DNA of 64,000 nt from Zonotrichia leucophrys gambelii (Eukaryota > Chordata > Aves > Passeriformes > Passerellidae). Where the stretch lies: assembly GCF_028769735.1 (NCBI RefSeq), contig NC_088171.1, positions 57,691,613 to 57,755,612 of the forward strand, read 5' to 3'. Positions 34,026 through 45,769 of the stretch are shown here, one piece after another. Numbering within the stretch: the first letter of the stretch is position 1; every line of letters begins with the position of its first letter. A model generated the notes under the pieces. It made no database searches and was not told the DNA's origin. It saw only the letters and a program-made list of their open reading frames with translations. Both the position numbers and the translations under genes were made by a program.

Positions 34026-34449
34026 AGACATGTATCTGCATGTGTATTAAAGCTGTTCAGATAACTTTCCCTGATATATTCAAGCAAGTCATCAGTTAAG
34101 CCAACAGTCATATCTTACTGCACAAATGCTCCTTTTAGGGTTATGTGCATGCCTCATGCAGGGAACATTGAATTGGCAAGAACAGATACTGAGGATGGCA
34201 CCAAAGATGACTGCATCATGGCTTCAAATAGCTGGCCATCAGGCAAGTAGACATAATCAGATTTAATAATAGCAATTAAAAGCATTCTACATTCTATTTC
34301 CTGGTTTATATATATATGTATGTCAGCTTTCTTGCTCCACAATAAAAGCATCACAGAGATTACTACAAACCTACTGAAGTATTTAAGCTCACACCTTTGC
34401 TTAGGCCAATTCAGCCCTGCAAGGAAGACACAAGCGGGCTTTAGAGTTT

Positions 34450-34650
34450 TAAAATATGGAATCTTAGAACAGACCAGGCTGGAAGGTCATCTGGCCCAAC
34501 TTTTTTCATGGGAAAGAGCAATGATGAGATTATCTAGAATCTTGTTCAATCCGTCTTAAAACTCTCTACCGCATCCCTGGGAAGGTTGTTCTGGTTTACT
34601 CCCTTCTTAGACGTGAATAAGAAAAACACAGGAAAAAAAAATTAGCCATG
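34450..34650 (-). repeat. Old CR1 3'-end fragment
   Basis: Plus-strand reading gives GGAATCTTAGAACAGACCAGGCTGGAAGGTCATCTGGCCCAAC, then a CATCCCTGGGAAGGTTGTTC block. This is the reverse complement of a diverged CR1 3' region. Non-coding. Confidence 0.5.
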
Positions 34651-36800
34651 TGTCTGTGCCAGCCTACTGATGCCTAAAGCACCACCATCTCATCCACAAC
34701 TACAGAAATCCTACAGGATCTAGCTTCAGGACCAGAGTTCACATTATGCAGCAATCTCCAGACACAAACAAGAACCATACAGTTTTGTGAACCACTTCTT
34801 AATTTTTCTGTTTTTCTAAACTGCATATCATTCAAAAGTAATCTTTTTCCCAGTTCACACAGCCTCCTGAGTGCCATAACAAGCCAATGCAAGTTTCTTA
34901 GGATGGGGGGAAAAAATGAAAACCATACATTAATTCCTTCATTTACTTTCTTCCCTTTTTTTTTTTTTTGCAGGGAATTGGATAAGTTAAGGAGACATTC
35001 ATGTCTGACCAATCTGATGTCACTCTAGCAGTCACACTTGCACCACCCCAGATTTTAACTACTGGGACTGAAGCTCCTTTGCAGCAGATGGCTTCAGCAA
35101 GGCAAAAGGTTTTCTACTTGACTCCCTACACACACGTCACTCACACAGTCAGACAGGTTTCCCTCACCACTTAAGCCCTAGGTTTCCTGGAGTAGAGTCC
35201 CAGAAGTCTGGTTCCTTTAAGGCATTTAGTCATGGTCAGCAGCAACACAACAGCTTAAGCTGATGGCTCTGGGGAGGGACCCCAAACAAAGGGATCTTTG
35301 GGCATTTGTATCCATATGCTCTGTGGACATGTTCCTCACACACACTTCATGCCCCTTACATGTGCCTCTTGGCCATAATAATTGATCTGGAGTTCCCTTT
35401 TTGTTTGTTTGGGTTCTACAGAGTCCCTTAGTGACCACCACAGACACCATACACCTCTCCTCTGCCTGGTGCCACAGGTCTCCATGCCCTTTGTGAGGCA
35501 AACAGCCACTGCCAGGTTAGAGCTGGTGGCCAGGGTCCATTTCCCCCCACCAATGGTACAAGCCACAGCTTGCACTGCAGCTGCTCATTGAGCTGCCTTG
35601 CACCAGGAGTATTCCTCAACTCTGCAGTTGCCTTATTTTTTTTTTACTCTCCTGTCTTCCTGGATATCTTTGCCTTCAAAAAAGGACTGAAGTGCTTATG
35701 ATGCAAGGTTATGCTTTGGGGACTGCTACCCACTCAGTGGTTGCCCAGCATGCAGCATGCCTGCATTGGTCAAGTATTTGCATGATTCTTGCTGTTGAGA
35801 GATGTCTGTCCAGCTCCCCCTCACCTTTGCTGCCTCCTCTAGTCCTTGCAGGGTCTTTGCCTAAATAGCAAACATGACTGCTAGAATTCAAAAGTAAATG
35901 CTAACAAATGTCCAAGGCCAGAGCCAACAGTCCCCAGATGATCTCAGAAACACACAATGTCACACATAGATCCCAGAGTGACTTAGATATTGTATTCATC
36001 CAAACTATCCAAAACGTATAATGATTCCAAGATTTGTTTTCTGTTTTTAAACATTAAGATACACAGCTATGCATGACACATTTCATCATAATACATATCC
36101 AGACTTTGATATAATCTCATATCTTAATAAAGACCTCATTTTTCCGTGCCTGTAACAATTAGATTTGGAAAGAATATGTAGCAGTGGATATTGTTTTTCC
36201 TAAATAGTTTTTTGAAATTCACAGTTTCATGGCATGTGCAGCATTTATAAATTATTATCAAGATTCATATACTGAGGCTTTTCACTGAAAATTGGAAAGC
36301 TATGACCTGTCTTTTGAATAAGGAATAAAAGGAAGCCACTAACTTGATTCCAGGTCTTGAAGCCTTAAAAAAAACACAACCAACCACTGAAGGCCACCTC
36401 TTCAGAGAAGTCCAAGAGGCTCCGCAGTACTGATGGCTTCACTGTAAAGAAACTCGAGTTTTCAGTGGCAAATAGCATCTGTATCATTTACCGGTGGCAA
36501 ACAGCGTTTAGCCCATTTTAACAGTACATTGGGGGCAAAGTACTTTACAAGATAGACTGGATGTTTCACTAGGACCTAGGGTTTGGGGGGATCAGCATGG
36601 AAGGAAGGGTTGAGTCTTTTTTATTGGTTAGTTAGGCTAAGAAAAATATAACAACTTACTGGATTGTGAGCACAATAGCTGTTGTATTCAAACAACACTA
36701 ACTCCTAAAATATACTGCAACTCTGCAACCAGCTACATGCTGTATTTTAGGCTCATCAACAGGTGGAAGTGAAGTTCATCTTGGATCATTGCTTATAATG
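34651..36800. other. Intergenic, nothing recognised
   Basis: Includes a more GC-rich section at about 35,040-35,900 with overlapping ORFs on both strands, none with recognisable motifs. Possibly an old repeat. Confidence 0.5.
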
Positions 36801-36805
36801 AAACT

Positions 36806-36848
36806 CAAATGAGAACTGAAAGATCTTGTATCTTTCAGTTCTCATTTG
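36806..36848. other. Perfect 19-bp hairpin with 5-nt loop
   Basis: The arms are CAAATGAGAACTGAAAGAT (36,806-36,824) and its exact reverse complement (36,830-36,848), around loop CTTGT. Pairing stops abruptly on both sides. It is not next to any gene I recognise. Confidence 0.95.
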
Positions 36849-37555
36849 TGTAGCAAAGTGAAGGGGAAAAATTCTTCACATCATGATGGGAAATGCTCTG
36901 AATGAGAAAATGTCACTTCAACAAAAGTGTGTACAAAAATGAATGGTGAGGTCATCAAAACGCTTCTAGTCACAATTGTTATGAGGAACAAGAAGACAAT
37001 ATTTAATCCTGCTAAGGTGAAATGCAGCAGCATGGCGTTTAGGTGGTGGATGCCACTACCTATACTTATTCCCCAATAAGCATCTGCTGTGGAAAAGCTG
37101 CTTGGGTAAGCATTCAGGCAAAGCAGTCAAGTCCATATACCACACTCACCACAGCTAGCTCAGTGAAGAGAGGCAGAAGGGCCATTTGTATCATCCTGTT
37201 CCAGCAAAGGTTTATTGTGGCACACTGAAGGTGAATCAGGACAAAGGCCATTGGCCTACAGGGAAGAGGGGGCCGGCCACCAGGGATACCACAACCAAGG
37301 AGGAAACAGGGAAAGGAAAAACCACTAGAATTTGGAACATATGGGAAAAGGAACTGGAGAGTTTCATGGTGTTGTGCAAGACTCCACAAGGAAGTATTTT
37401 CTATCCGACTAACTGGGGGAAACTATGGTAAATTCTTCCAAGGCAATGCCCTGGGGACTTCCCTGAGGGGGAAGGATACAGAGGATTCCACAGTGAAATC
37501 TGATCATGTTCTGGTTTCTTATTTGCATCTTTCATGCACATATGGGAATAAAATA
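36849..37555. other. Intergenic, nothing recognised
   Basis: No gene or repeat that I can name. Confidence 0.5.
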
Positions 37556-37760
37556 CACTATCTCAGCTGGCTGATCATCCAGTCCATCTGCCTGACCACT
37601 TCATGGCTGACCAAAGGTTAAAGCATGCTGTCAAAGGCAGTGTCCAAATGACTCTTAAATGCTGAAAGGCAAGGTCAAGCATGACCAGCTCTCCAGGAAG
37701 ACTGTTCCACAGGGTTTGGTCTTGATAAAGAAATGTTTCATTATGTCACGTCAGAACCTT
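37556..37760 (-). repeat. CR1 3'-region fragment
   Basis: Plus-strand GATCATCCAGTCCATCTGCC, CAAAGGCAGTGTCCAAATGACTC and AGGAAGACTGTTCCACAGGGT resemble the reverse complement of a CR1 3' UTR/ORF2 end. Diverged and non-coding. It adjoins the LTR at 37.84 kb. Confidence 0.5.
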
Positions 37761-37834
37761 ACTGACTGTCACAGCTTTCAGCCATTCCCAGTCTTGGCAC
37801 TGTGTACCAGGAAGAAGAGATCAGCACCTGTGTC

Positions 37835-38105
37835 TGTCACAGTCGAGATGGACACACGACACGTCACTCAAGGTTAACATGACAACAGCCAACTTCTATT
37901 GAGTGCAGTTTCCTTTATATAGTTTTAGAAAGCTCGCAGGGTTTGTCCTGATTGGCTGAATTTTGTTACCACCTGGCTTACTAGCCAATATCTGTCTGCG
38001 TCCCTAACAGTCTAAATTGGTTCCCTAACAGCCTAGATTGATCAAGTTATATAATTAGGGTTATCTATAAGTGGGAGGCCTCCAGGCTAGCTGTTAGCCA
38101 CCACA
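37835..38105 (-). repeat. LTR (3' LTR) of a minus-strand class II ERV
   Basis: Read on the minus strand it starts TGTGGTGGCTAACAGCTAGC and has AGCCAATCAGGA. A TATA box lies at plus 37,914-37,921, followed by an AATAGA variant of the polyadenylation signal. It shares its whole length with the LTR at 60.74-61.04 kb (same strand). A purine-rich AAAAACAAAAAGAGGGAAC directly precedes its TG end, which makes it a 3' LTR. Its outer end is uncertain by about 15 bp. Confidence 0.75.
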
Positions 38106-38420
38106 GTTCCCTCTTTTTGTTTTTAAATACAAAGGCAGTGTCTGTCATCCTCTGTAGGGCCCTTGCAGACAGGATGACAAACATGACACAATGTACAGAA
38201 TAATGATGGTGACACAGATAATACTCCTAATTGAAATGAGGCTATTTACCCTACTCAACAAGTCTAGCCTTACCAGCCGTTAGTTTACCCCACATCCCTT
38301 CAAGAGATTTTACAAGCATGTTCGGGAGCCATCAAGAACAGCTTTGCAGAGTGGTATGCCCCAGGCTATTTACATCTATGGCCTAATTATACAAACTTAA
38401 GAAAGTTACAAACAAGACAA
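38106..38420 (-). pseudogene. Env transmembrane-subunit tail remnant next to the 37.8-kb LTR
   Basis: The minus strand just upstream of the polypurine tract encodes a hydrophobic membrane-spanning stretch (ICVTIIILYIVSCLSSCL), followed after a few residues by a stop. A preceding piece (KSLEGMWGKL) is in another frame. Location (immediately before polypurine tract and 3' LTR) and hydrophobicity fit the C-terminal end of a class II envelope. The rest of env is not recognisable further right. Confidence 0.45.
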
Positions 38421-39170
38421 TTCAAACACTGTCAGATATAACAAAAAACTCTCTGGGGTAATGCGTCACTGTCTTGTTTCCACTATAAAATACGTATCCT
38501 TCTACTCAGACCTGTCTTTAAAATGCCTGATTCTTGAAGTTAAGGGAAGTTTTAGGCAAATCTTCATATCAAGGGTATATATCCTTCTGCTTAGTCTTGT
38601 CCTTAAATTGTTTGATCTTCAACTTTAAGTTTAATTTCAACTTAAATTGTTTGATCTTCAACTGGGCAAACGATTCCACAATTGCTGAGTGAAGCAATGG
38701 GCAAACTGTCCCACAATTGCTGACAACATCTTGCATCTGACAACTGTCAGTTTGTTAGGTCATGACTGAGAATTTTAAGAACATCCACTTTTCATGGGGG
38801 TATATGCCATCCCTGCACCTCCTTCTATGTTTTTTAAACATGCATTTCAAAGTGCCATGGGCACACTCAACAGTGTCTTCCTTTTAGTTCCTACTGTAAT
38901 TACATTTTCTTATATTCTTTCCAGCAGTTCCTACAAGGAAGCACTAGATGTTCCCATGCTATTCCATTTTTTATATAAACAATTCCATAACTGCTGGTTT
39001 AGAAAATCTGGTTTCTTTTAAACATGCATTGTGATATTGTTTAGCTGTCTCTAGCACTCATTTATGGTACATAAATTGAGTTGGACTGAAGTAAGTTTGG
39101 GTAAAAGACTAGATCTATTGTGGTAAGGCACAATATTTCACTGTTTAATTCTTGGATGACCTGTTTTTCC
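38421..39170. other. Unclassified stretch with local tandem duplications
   Basis: CTTAAATTGTTTGATCTTCAAC occurs at 38,602 and again at 38,641. GGGCAAAC...CACAATTGCTGA occurs at 38,664 and again at 38,699. Possibly degenerate internal sequence of the ERV whose LTR lies at 37.8 kb, but no protein similarity is evident. Confidence 0.45.
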
Positions 39171-39235
39171 CAACGTCATGGTTTAATGAAGTCTGATTTT
39201 CATTTGGGGGAGGTGGTTCCCTTGGGCACCTGCTG

Positions 39236-39287
39236 GAGCCAATCAACTGGCTAGTTTTGAAGAGCCAATCAGCTGGCTAGGTTTGAA
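39236..39287. repeat. Two tandem 26-bp units, each with a CCAAT motif
   Basis: GAGCCAATCA(A/G)CTGGCTAG(T/G)TTTGAA occurs at 39,236-39,261 and 39,262-39,287. It resembles a small enhancer repeat such as LTRs carry. The surrounding block starts near GTCATGGTTTAA (39,176) and may be an LTR. Confidence 0.7.
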
Positions 39288-39399
39288 GATTGACACCCGC
39301 TTAAACTACTTACAGGAGTTGAACATGCTTCTGTGTAGAAGCACATTTGAAAATGAACAAAGCCCAGGAAAATGCTCTTGGCTTCTGGTCTTTGGAGGG

Positions 39400-39960
39400 G
39401 TAAACTGGCTGACTGGGCCCCGTGCGTTGCTGGGGCAGTGCATGGCAGCACTGCCCAGTCAGGGCAGCCCTCATGTGGCCTGGCCAAGATTTTCTGCCCC
39501 TGGAGGTGTGGTAAGCAGGCTGCCAAGCCCCTCACCAGGGAGCCCACAGGCCCCTTCCCAGCAGGTGGCTGGGGCCCCTTCCTGGCGGGGTCCAGGCACC
39601 TGTGCTGGGAATGGCTCCGTGGCTGGCACTAGGGGCAGCTCTGAGGCCAGTAGGGGCCAGGGCCAGGAGCAGCCCTGCAGCTACTGCTGTCATGGGGCCA
39701 AGCGCAGCCATGCAGCTGTGGCCATCCCAGGCCAGGAGCAGTGACATGGCCAAGGCCACGTGGCCAGGATCAGGGCAGCATCGTGTGGCCACAGCTATCT
39801 TGGCATTACTCTCAATGGACTGTGTTTGCTTAGCCATTTTTAGTTGGCTGTGCTGCAGACTGAAGGACAAAAGCAGCAGAAACAGGTATTTTTTCTTACT
39901 CTTTCCTGGCACCCCACATGAAGGAAAAGCATGGGGTAGCACCGGCAGCTAGCACAGCTT
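39400..39960. other. GC-rich block with minisatellite-like GGCCAGG words
   Basis: A strongly GC-rich stretch. It is dense in GGCCAGGAGCAG, GTGGCCA and GGGGCC(A/C) words, which open long Ala/Gly/Pro/Ser-rich ORFs on both strands (for example 39,283-39,744 plus and 39,532-39,942 minus). With both strands open and low complexity, I treat these as composition artefacts. It may belong to an ERV or LTR beginning near 39.18 kb. Confidence 0.4.
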
Positions 39961-41690
39961 GCACAGTGCCGGTGGAGACCACATGATTGGCAGCAAAAAA
40001 CACAGCAATTCCTGAGTTGCAGAGCCTAGATGAGATCAACCTTTCAATGATACAGAACTCTATAAAAACTGTTTCAATTTATATCAATTTGAGAACAAAT
40101 TGATATTGAGAACAAAGAAACCTACAAACATCAGTTCTCTCCTGAATCAAGAAAAGGAAAGAGTAAAGACATGGAGAGACAACAGCATGTGACTCTCAGG
40201 TCAGTGAAGAAAGAGTCAAATTCTAGATAGGAGGAGACTGAGATGCCTTAGTCTTAGGCTGAAATTCTTTTTGAAAGGCTACAGTGAAGATATATTTGAT
40301 CTATCAGACTGTTTTTCCCTCAAACTCAGGGAAATGCATTAAGAAGACGTAGCGTTCTAATACAACTGTAGCTGAAGCACCAGTATTAAAGCAAGCAGAT
40401 GCTGCTGTAATCCAATAAGAAACTTGAACAAAAAGAGGTAAGAGAAATTAAGAACTTTTCCCCAGGAATAGTAATAGAAAACCTCTGTTCCCAGAGATAG
40501 ATGAAAAAATTTTTTGTCTTTTGCTAGGACAACTCATCCATAAAATAGCACCCCAATAAATTGACGTGGTCCATGAAAGCAGTTGCGGGGAAGCTGTAAA
40601 GCATGAGAAGGACTTTCACACTACAAACAGATTTTCCTTTCCCAGGTGGCTGATTCGCTTTAACCATGAAGCCACAAGAGAACTGTTCCTTGTGGAAAAG
40701 TCTCCATAACATGGCAAGAGAGATTCCTCTCCCTAAGTGGGCTAAAGAAAGATTATTTTAGAGGTGGTAAACTGACTGAAAGTCCCAAGCTTTGTCTCTT
40801 TACATTGTCAGTGGGAAAGAAAAGAGGATGCAGGGGGAAGTGTTCTGAAGGTTTATTCTGATTTTCTTATAATTTTTCTTTTAATTCTGTTAATAGAGTT
40901 TTCTTTATACCCTTTAAAGTTTAAGCCTGCTTTGTCCTCCTCCTAACCCTTATCTCACAGCAGAAAATGGTAAATAATTGTAGTAGGTGTCTGCCAATTT
41001 AGCCAGTGCTGGATCCACTACATAATTAGTGCATTAGCCAGGAAACCTCAAGCTGGCAAACCCAAACCACAACACCAAATAAATTTGCAGTTCTCACAAA
41101 AAGAAGGGAGTTATATGTTCAAAACATTAGAGCAGATACTAAAATTTAGACTCAGTGATAATTTTGTTACTTTCTCAATTACCTTTTGCAGATGCATTTA
41201 ATAGATACTCTTTGACTGCACTTTTGATACTTGCAGATCATTAGTGCGCGTTCAAATTTAACCAGAATTATTATAATGTAATGGTTTTCAGTGAACCTCC
41301 TCTAACTGAGTTTGAGAAACTGCCCACTGTACACTTTGCCAATCAATTTATCTGATATTTGTATCTTACTGGTTTGAACTTGCTGAGGATGAGAGTCTCA
41401 CAGCTGATTGCATGGATTATGGATGGACAGTCAGCCTACCAACGACAAGAAATAGTTAATGCTGTCAATTGCAATCAAGGAGAAAATAATTCACATATCA
41501 GAATTCCACTGATGTTTTAGTTCTTTGACAATTATAAAGACAATTGCTTTAAAAATTCAGTTCAACTTGTGTTGCAGGTAAGGAGATTCTCCTCACAGCT
41601 AAATGTCAAGGCAGCTGTTTAATGCATGTTCAGCTGCATAGCCTGGTCCAGGTGAGTTAGTGATAGCAGCCTACAGTTTTGTAAACAGTT
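39961..41690. other. Intergenic, nothing recognised
   Basis: AT-rich. A short inverted repeat (ATATCAATTT/AAATTGATAT) lies near 40,081-40,106. Confidence 0.55.
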
Positions 41691-41699
41691 TGGGCTGCT

Positions 41700-42740
41700 G
41701 AAATTAATATATGTGACTTTCGGGTAAAGTTTTGTTAGTCATTTGCTACTTGGAAGGATGAATCTGAGTGGCAGGTGGTGGAAGGCCATGAGTCAGGCTT
41801 GGCCCAGTTGGTTGAATTGAAGGCTGTTGCCATGGCATTCCAGCAATTTTCTCAGGTGCCTGTGAATCTGGTCACTGATTCTGCTTATGTAGCAGACGTA
41901 ACCAATCGTTTAGATTGTTCATTTCTGAAAATAGTCAGTTTGTTTCATTTGTTGAAAACTTTGTGATGTGCAATTCAGGCCTGAGTTCATCCATATTACA
42001 TCTTGCACATTCGGAGTCACACCAATTTACCAGGTTTCATAACAGAAGGTAATGCCAGGGCTGACAGGTTGCTAACCCTTCATGGGTAGCGCCTCATCCA
42101 GACAAAATTGTACAGGCCAAAGCTTCACATGATTTTTTTCACATACTCTGCAGAAACAATTTCATTTTAACACCAACGGAGGCTCATAACATTGTTGGTT
42201 CTTGTGCTTACTGTCATGGCCTGACTGCACCTTTACCAGCAGGGGTAGACCCCAGAGGCCTAAAAGCCTTGCAAGCTTTGACAAACAGATGTCACCCATA
42301 TTGCCAAATTTGGCCAACTTAAGTATGTGCATGTGTCTATTGACACCTTCTCCTCTGCTATGTGAGCATCTGCTCATACTGGAGAAAAGGGTCACAGTGT
42401 TATTGCCCCTTGGAGGATGGCTTTTGCGATCTTAGGTGTACCTTCTTCTGTGAAAACTGATAATGGTCCCGCCTACGTCTCGCAGAAGATGTGGCAGGTT
42501 TTACGTTTATGGGGAGTGTTGCATGAATTTGGTATTCCGCATTCTCCAGCTGGTCAAGCTATTGTTGAACGCACTCATGGTACTTTAAAGTGTGTTCTTG
42601 AAAAACAAGAAGGGGGAATGCCGGGAGAAACCCCTCACAACCAATTGGAAAAAGCTCTACATACAATTAACCACCTTACAGTGCCACAAAATTCAAACAA
42701 TCCTGTCATTTTAAATAAATTTCTTTCATTGCAGTCTTCA
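41700..42740 (+). pseudogene. Class II ERV pol fragment: RNase H end and integrase
   Basis: A plus-strand remnant related to the pol of provirus C. RNase H pieces: LAQLVELKAVAMAFQQF (catalytic Glu helix) and LVTDSAYVADVTNRLD (third acidic residue) around 41,800-41,915. Integrase pieces: YVHVSIDTFS near 42,330, VKTDNGPAYVSQKMW near 42,450 and GQAIVERTHGTLKCVL near 42,560, i.e. the D, D and E of the catalytic triad. Many stops and frameshifts interrupt it, and the zinc-binding segment is barely readable. It breaks off at about 42,740 against an inverted gag fragment. Not functional. Confidence 0.85.
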
Positions 42741-42741
42741 A

Positions 42742-44034
42742 GCGTCATCCTTTGCTAATTGCTAACATAAAATCTGTCTTAAGTTATTATCCTCAATCTG
42801 ATTCTTTAAGGCTGCTGCAATTTTCTGAACAAATGGTAGAAATTGTTCCTTTATTTCTTGGGTTATTGTCACATATTGTGGCCTGAGAGCAGCTGTTTCT
42901 ATAGTTTTTAACAGTGCCTAAATGCTTGTCTTTTGGCCCTGCTCAAGAATCCCAGGGTCCCGGGTAGCCTGAACATCAGGATTAGAAAAGACACCCTTCC
43001 CCATAAGAGCATCTACTCCAATGGTATATCAGGGATCAGCCTGAGGCAATTGCATGTTATCTGCTGCAGCCTTATCAGCTATCCACCTCCAGCTGTCCTC
43101 AAAAACTCTGAGTTGCACAGGTTGGAACAACACTTGACCCAGATGTTTAATATCATATGGGGCAAGCACATCTGTGTTTAACACCCTGCTAACTTGGATA
43201 ACTTCTGAAGAACCAAGCCCATATTTTGCTACTTCATCTTGTAAATCTTGCACAACTTTCCATGCAATGACATCATGTCTGTCAGCTTGTCCCATTGGGA
43301 AGAGCATTAAATATGAGAAAGGCTTGGACACCCCCATGTGGGGCTACAATGCCTCCCTGATTCACCTGCATACTTCCTGCAGATGCTGGAACAACTGCTT
43401 GACTTTCCTCTGTGTCTCCCCACCCCGCATCTACAGTCTTGATAATGCTGCCGCCGGGCATTCTCATCTTCTCAAGCAAGTCCCAATTCCCCATTTCCAG
43501 AGCTTGCAATTTGAGTTATTCCCAAAAACCTCCAGGGTGCTCTGGTCACACGGTGACCTGACTGGGTGGCAATGTCCACAGGTGGCTCTGAGGCATTCTC
43601 ACAGCATGTCGGTGCCAGGTATCAACTGACAAGGCAGACAAACTGTCAGCTTTCATCCGTGTCACTCTCCACGTCCCAGGGCAGCAGCACATGGAACAGC
43701 CTAGAGGAAGTGGAAGAGGGTGGGCCAGTGTGTGAGGCGCTGAGGTGGGTGGGATAGCCATGGTGGGTGCTGTGGGCAGTGGCACTGATACAGCAGAAAC
43801 AGAAGGCATGGTGCCCACAGTTCCACTTGTGGCAGAGGGAGGAGGTAGAGCAGATGCTTGCTCTGACCCCTGATGGGAATGGGGAGGCTGAGGGGACAAC
43901 AGCTCCAGCTGCATCACCTGTCTGCAATGGAGCCACCCTTGTTGCTGCTTCTAGCGCAGAGGAGGGAGAAGCAGGCGGGGGGAATGCTGCTGGCTGCAGT
44001 GGAGCCACCCCCTCTGCCACTTGTGGCATGGAGA
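42742..44034 (-). pseudogene. Element D gag, 3' part: proline/alanine-rich region and capsid (minus strand)
   Basis: The minus strand from 44,034 downward encodes an Ala/Pro-rich spacer (EGVAPLQPAAFPPPAS...), then WTLPPSQVTV near 43,550. Capsid follows: VVQDLQDEVAKYGLGSSEVIQ near 43,240, DVLAPYDIKHLGQVLFQPVQ near 43,150 and a degenerate major-homology region (QEIKEQFLPFVQKIAAAL) near 42,830. It ends near QLAKDDA at 42,745. Each block aligns with provirus C gag, but several stops and frameshifts are present. The 5' part of the same gag continues on the other side of provirus B (50.44-51.69 kb). Confidence 0.88.
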
Positions 44035-44442
44035 TGATAGTGGAGCCCTGGAAAAAGTTAAAGATAGAATCTAAAATGTTAAGCTTTGTGTTTTCCCAGA
44101 TCAACTGCACCTGCGTAAGCAGTATGATAAATGATATAATTGTTAGATGTGATGATTGTTTAGCAATTAAATACAATTATTATATAACCATAAGAAGAAT
44201 AATGAGAAACTATGTTGGAAATTTAAAGGGGGGCTATGCTTAGCTGAAATCTATGTATACAATAGAACAATATAAGTTTAATAATTAACATGAAAGTTAT
44301 ATAACGATAGAGTATAAAACCATGATCATCTCGGATGTATGGTTGGAATTAGATTTGGGTTCTAACACCCCGATTCCCAGAGCTCTTAATAAAAGCACAG
44401 CGTATAATCACTTATGTGATTATGTGTTTCTGAATGCTGACA
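44035..44442 (+). repeat. Provirus B 5' LTR
   Basis: 408 bp, TGATAGTGGAG...TGCTGACA. TATA box TATAAA at 44,313-44,318 and polyadenylation signal AATAAA at 44,388-44,393 give a compact U3-R-U5. Confidence 0.92.
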
Positions 44443-44445
44443 TTT

Positions 44446-44463
44446 TGGTGACCCCAGATGGAC
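44446..44463 (+). other. Provirus B primer-binding site, partial tRNA-Trp match
   Basis: TGGTGACCCCAGATGGAC starts three bases after the LTR. The first ten bases equal a tryptophan-tRNA PBS of the kind used by avian leukosis-type viruses; the rest does not match well. The tRNA assignment is tentative. Confidence 0.5.
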
Positions 44464-44613
44464 CCCTTGTGAGTGCTGCTGAGAGAGTTCATGACTCGAT
44501 CACGCTCCAGCTGGCACTGAGGGATTCTCGGGGAGCCCATTGACCGCAGCCGCTCCTGCCACTCACAACGTCCCCAGGAGAAAGATAAGGTGCTTTTTTC
44601 TTTGGTTTTGGAT

Positions 44614-45640
44614 GCCTGCCAAAGACGCAGCGAAAGCTACACTTGGTTGGGCTAAAGGAATTCCTGGTGGTACAAGCCTAGGCGCTGTTCCATAAGACAA
44701 TTGCGAAAGCATTGCAGGTTCGGCAGTTTGTGGTGTATTTGGAATGGAGAAACTTTAAAGGGATTTTGTGCAGTAACACACCTATCCCGCAAACTTTTCC
44801 TTTGGGTGCTTATTAGCACATTGGAAACAGGGTTATTTTGGGGAGGAATTACGTAAAGCTAAGTTGATTGATTATTGTAATTCATGGTGGCCAGAATATG
44901 CCTTGGAGGATGGCGAAAAATGGCCAAAATACGGTACTCTACAATATAACAGTATTTTGCAGTTAATGTCATTTTGTAAACAAGAAGGAAAATGGGATGA
45001 GGTCCCGTATGTTGATTTGTTTTTTCTATTTATGGGGAAAGCCAGAATGGCAGGATGAATGTGGATTATTGGAGGTTAGAACATCTGCAAGTAATAATGT
45101 GGAGTTTGTGAGGAACGTTGTTTAGAACCCTTGGCGTCGAAAGAAAGTCTGAGTAGGGAAAATTATACAGATATTGATTTACAGGTAGCTCCAATAGGAA
45201 AAAGAGAACCTAATCCTATCCCACTTGTTTCATCTGTCCCTATCCCACTGCCTGCTCCTATCCCACCTAGTCCTCAATCAGTCTAGTCTAAGTATAACCT
45301 TCCCTCTTTATCCTCCTCTCCCATCATCACCTGATCCCTCTTTCTCGGGAGATGAGCAAAACCTAACTGTGAGAGAAAGGAGAGAGAAATTGCAAACTTA
45401 GAAGGAGAACAACTAAGGAATTTAGATAAGCTACCTGAGGTTGCTTGGAAGGTATATAACAATCACGAAAGATAAGCTAGTAAAAGGCAGCAGCAGATTC
45501 TATTGGCAGTAATACAAGGAAAATGGGAACCCAAATTTCAGGGGACATAACAGGAATGTTCAAGGTAGGAGACCAGTCACGCAAAGGTTAAGCCTAAATC
45601 AACGTGCATATTGCAAGCGGGAGTGTCCAGATAACCAGTT
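44614..45640 (+). pseudogene. Provirus B gag remnant
   Basis: Possible start at ATG 44,614 (MPAKDAAKATLGW). A matrix-like segment lies at 44,864-45,058, with LIDYCNSWWPEYALEDGEKW and a Leu/Phe-rich helix. A Pro-rich stretch follows near 45,200-45,300. Most of capsid is absent. Near 45,590-45,640 is a broken zinc knuckle, QRAYCKRECPDNQ, in which the Gly-His part has been lost. Stops and frameshifts throughout. Confidence 0.7.
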
Positions 45641-45769
45641 TCGTCAGGGCAATCAGTTCCAGCAGGTTACCAAGGAAATGGTTTGGGCGAATATAGCAGT
45701 TAATTGGACATAGAACCCATAAAACAGGTTCAAAAGCCTGTTATAAATAAACAGTAATACACCAATATT

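Larger units (their letters stand above)
30334..34440. other. Intergenic DNA with simple repeats, no gene seen
   Basis: AT-rich, with an (AAAC)n-type tract at 31,440-31,510 and AT/TATA-rich microsatellite-like sequence at 33,880-34,025. ORFs are short and partly created by these repeats (for example 31,403-31,627 minus). Confidence 0.6.

Noticed and set aside
39283..39952. Overlapping ORFs of up to 153 codons rich in Ala/Gly/Pro/Ser
   Set aside because: Both strands are open because of GC-rich repeated words; no domain and no conserved structure.
43767..44243. 158-codon plus-strand ORF
   Set aside because: It crosses the boundary between antisense element D gag and the provirus B LTR; part of it recurs at 49,999-50,208 as LTR sequence.
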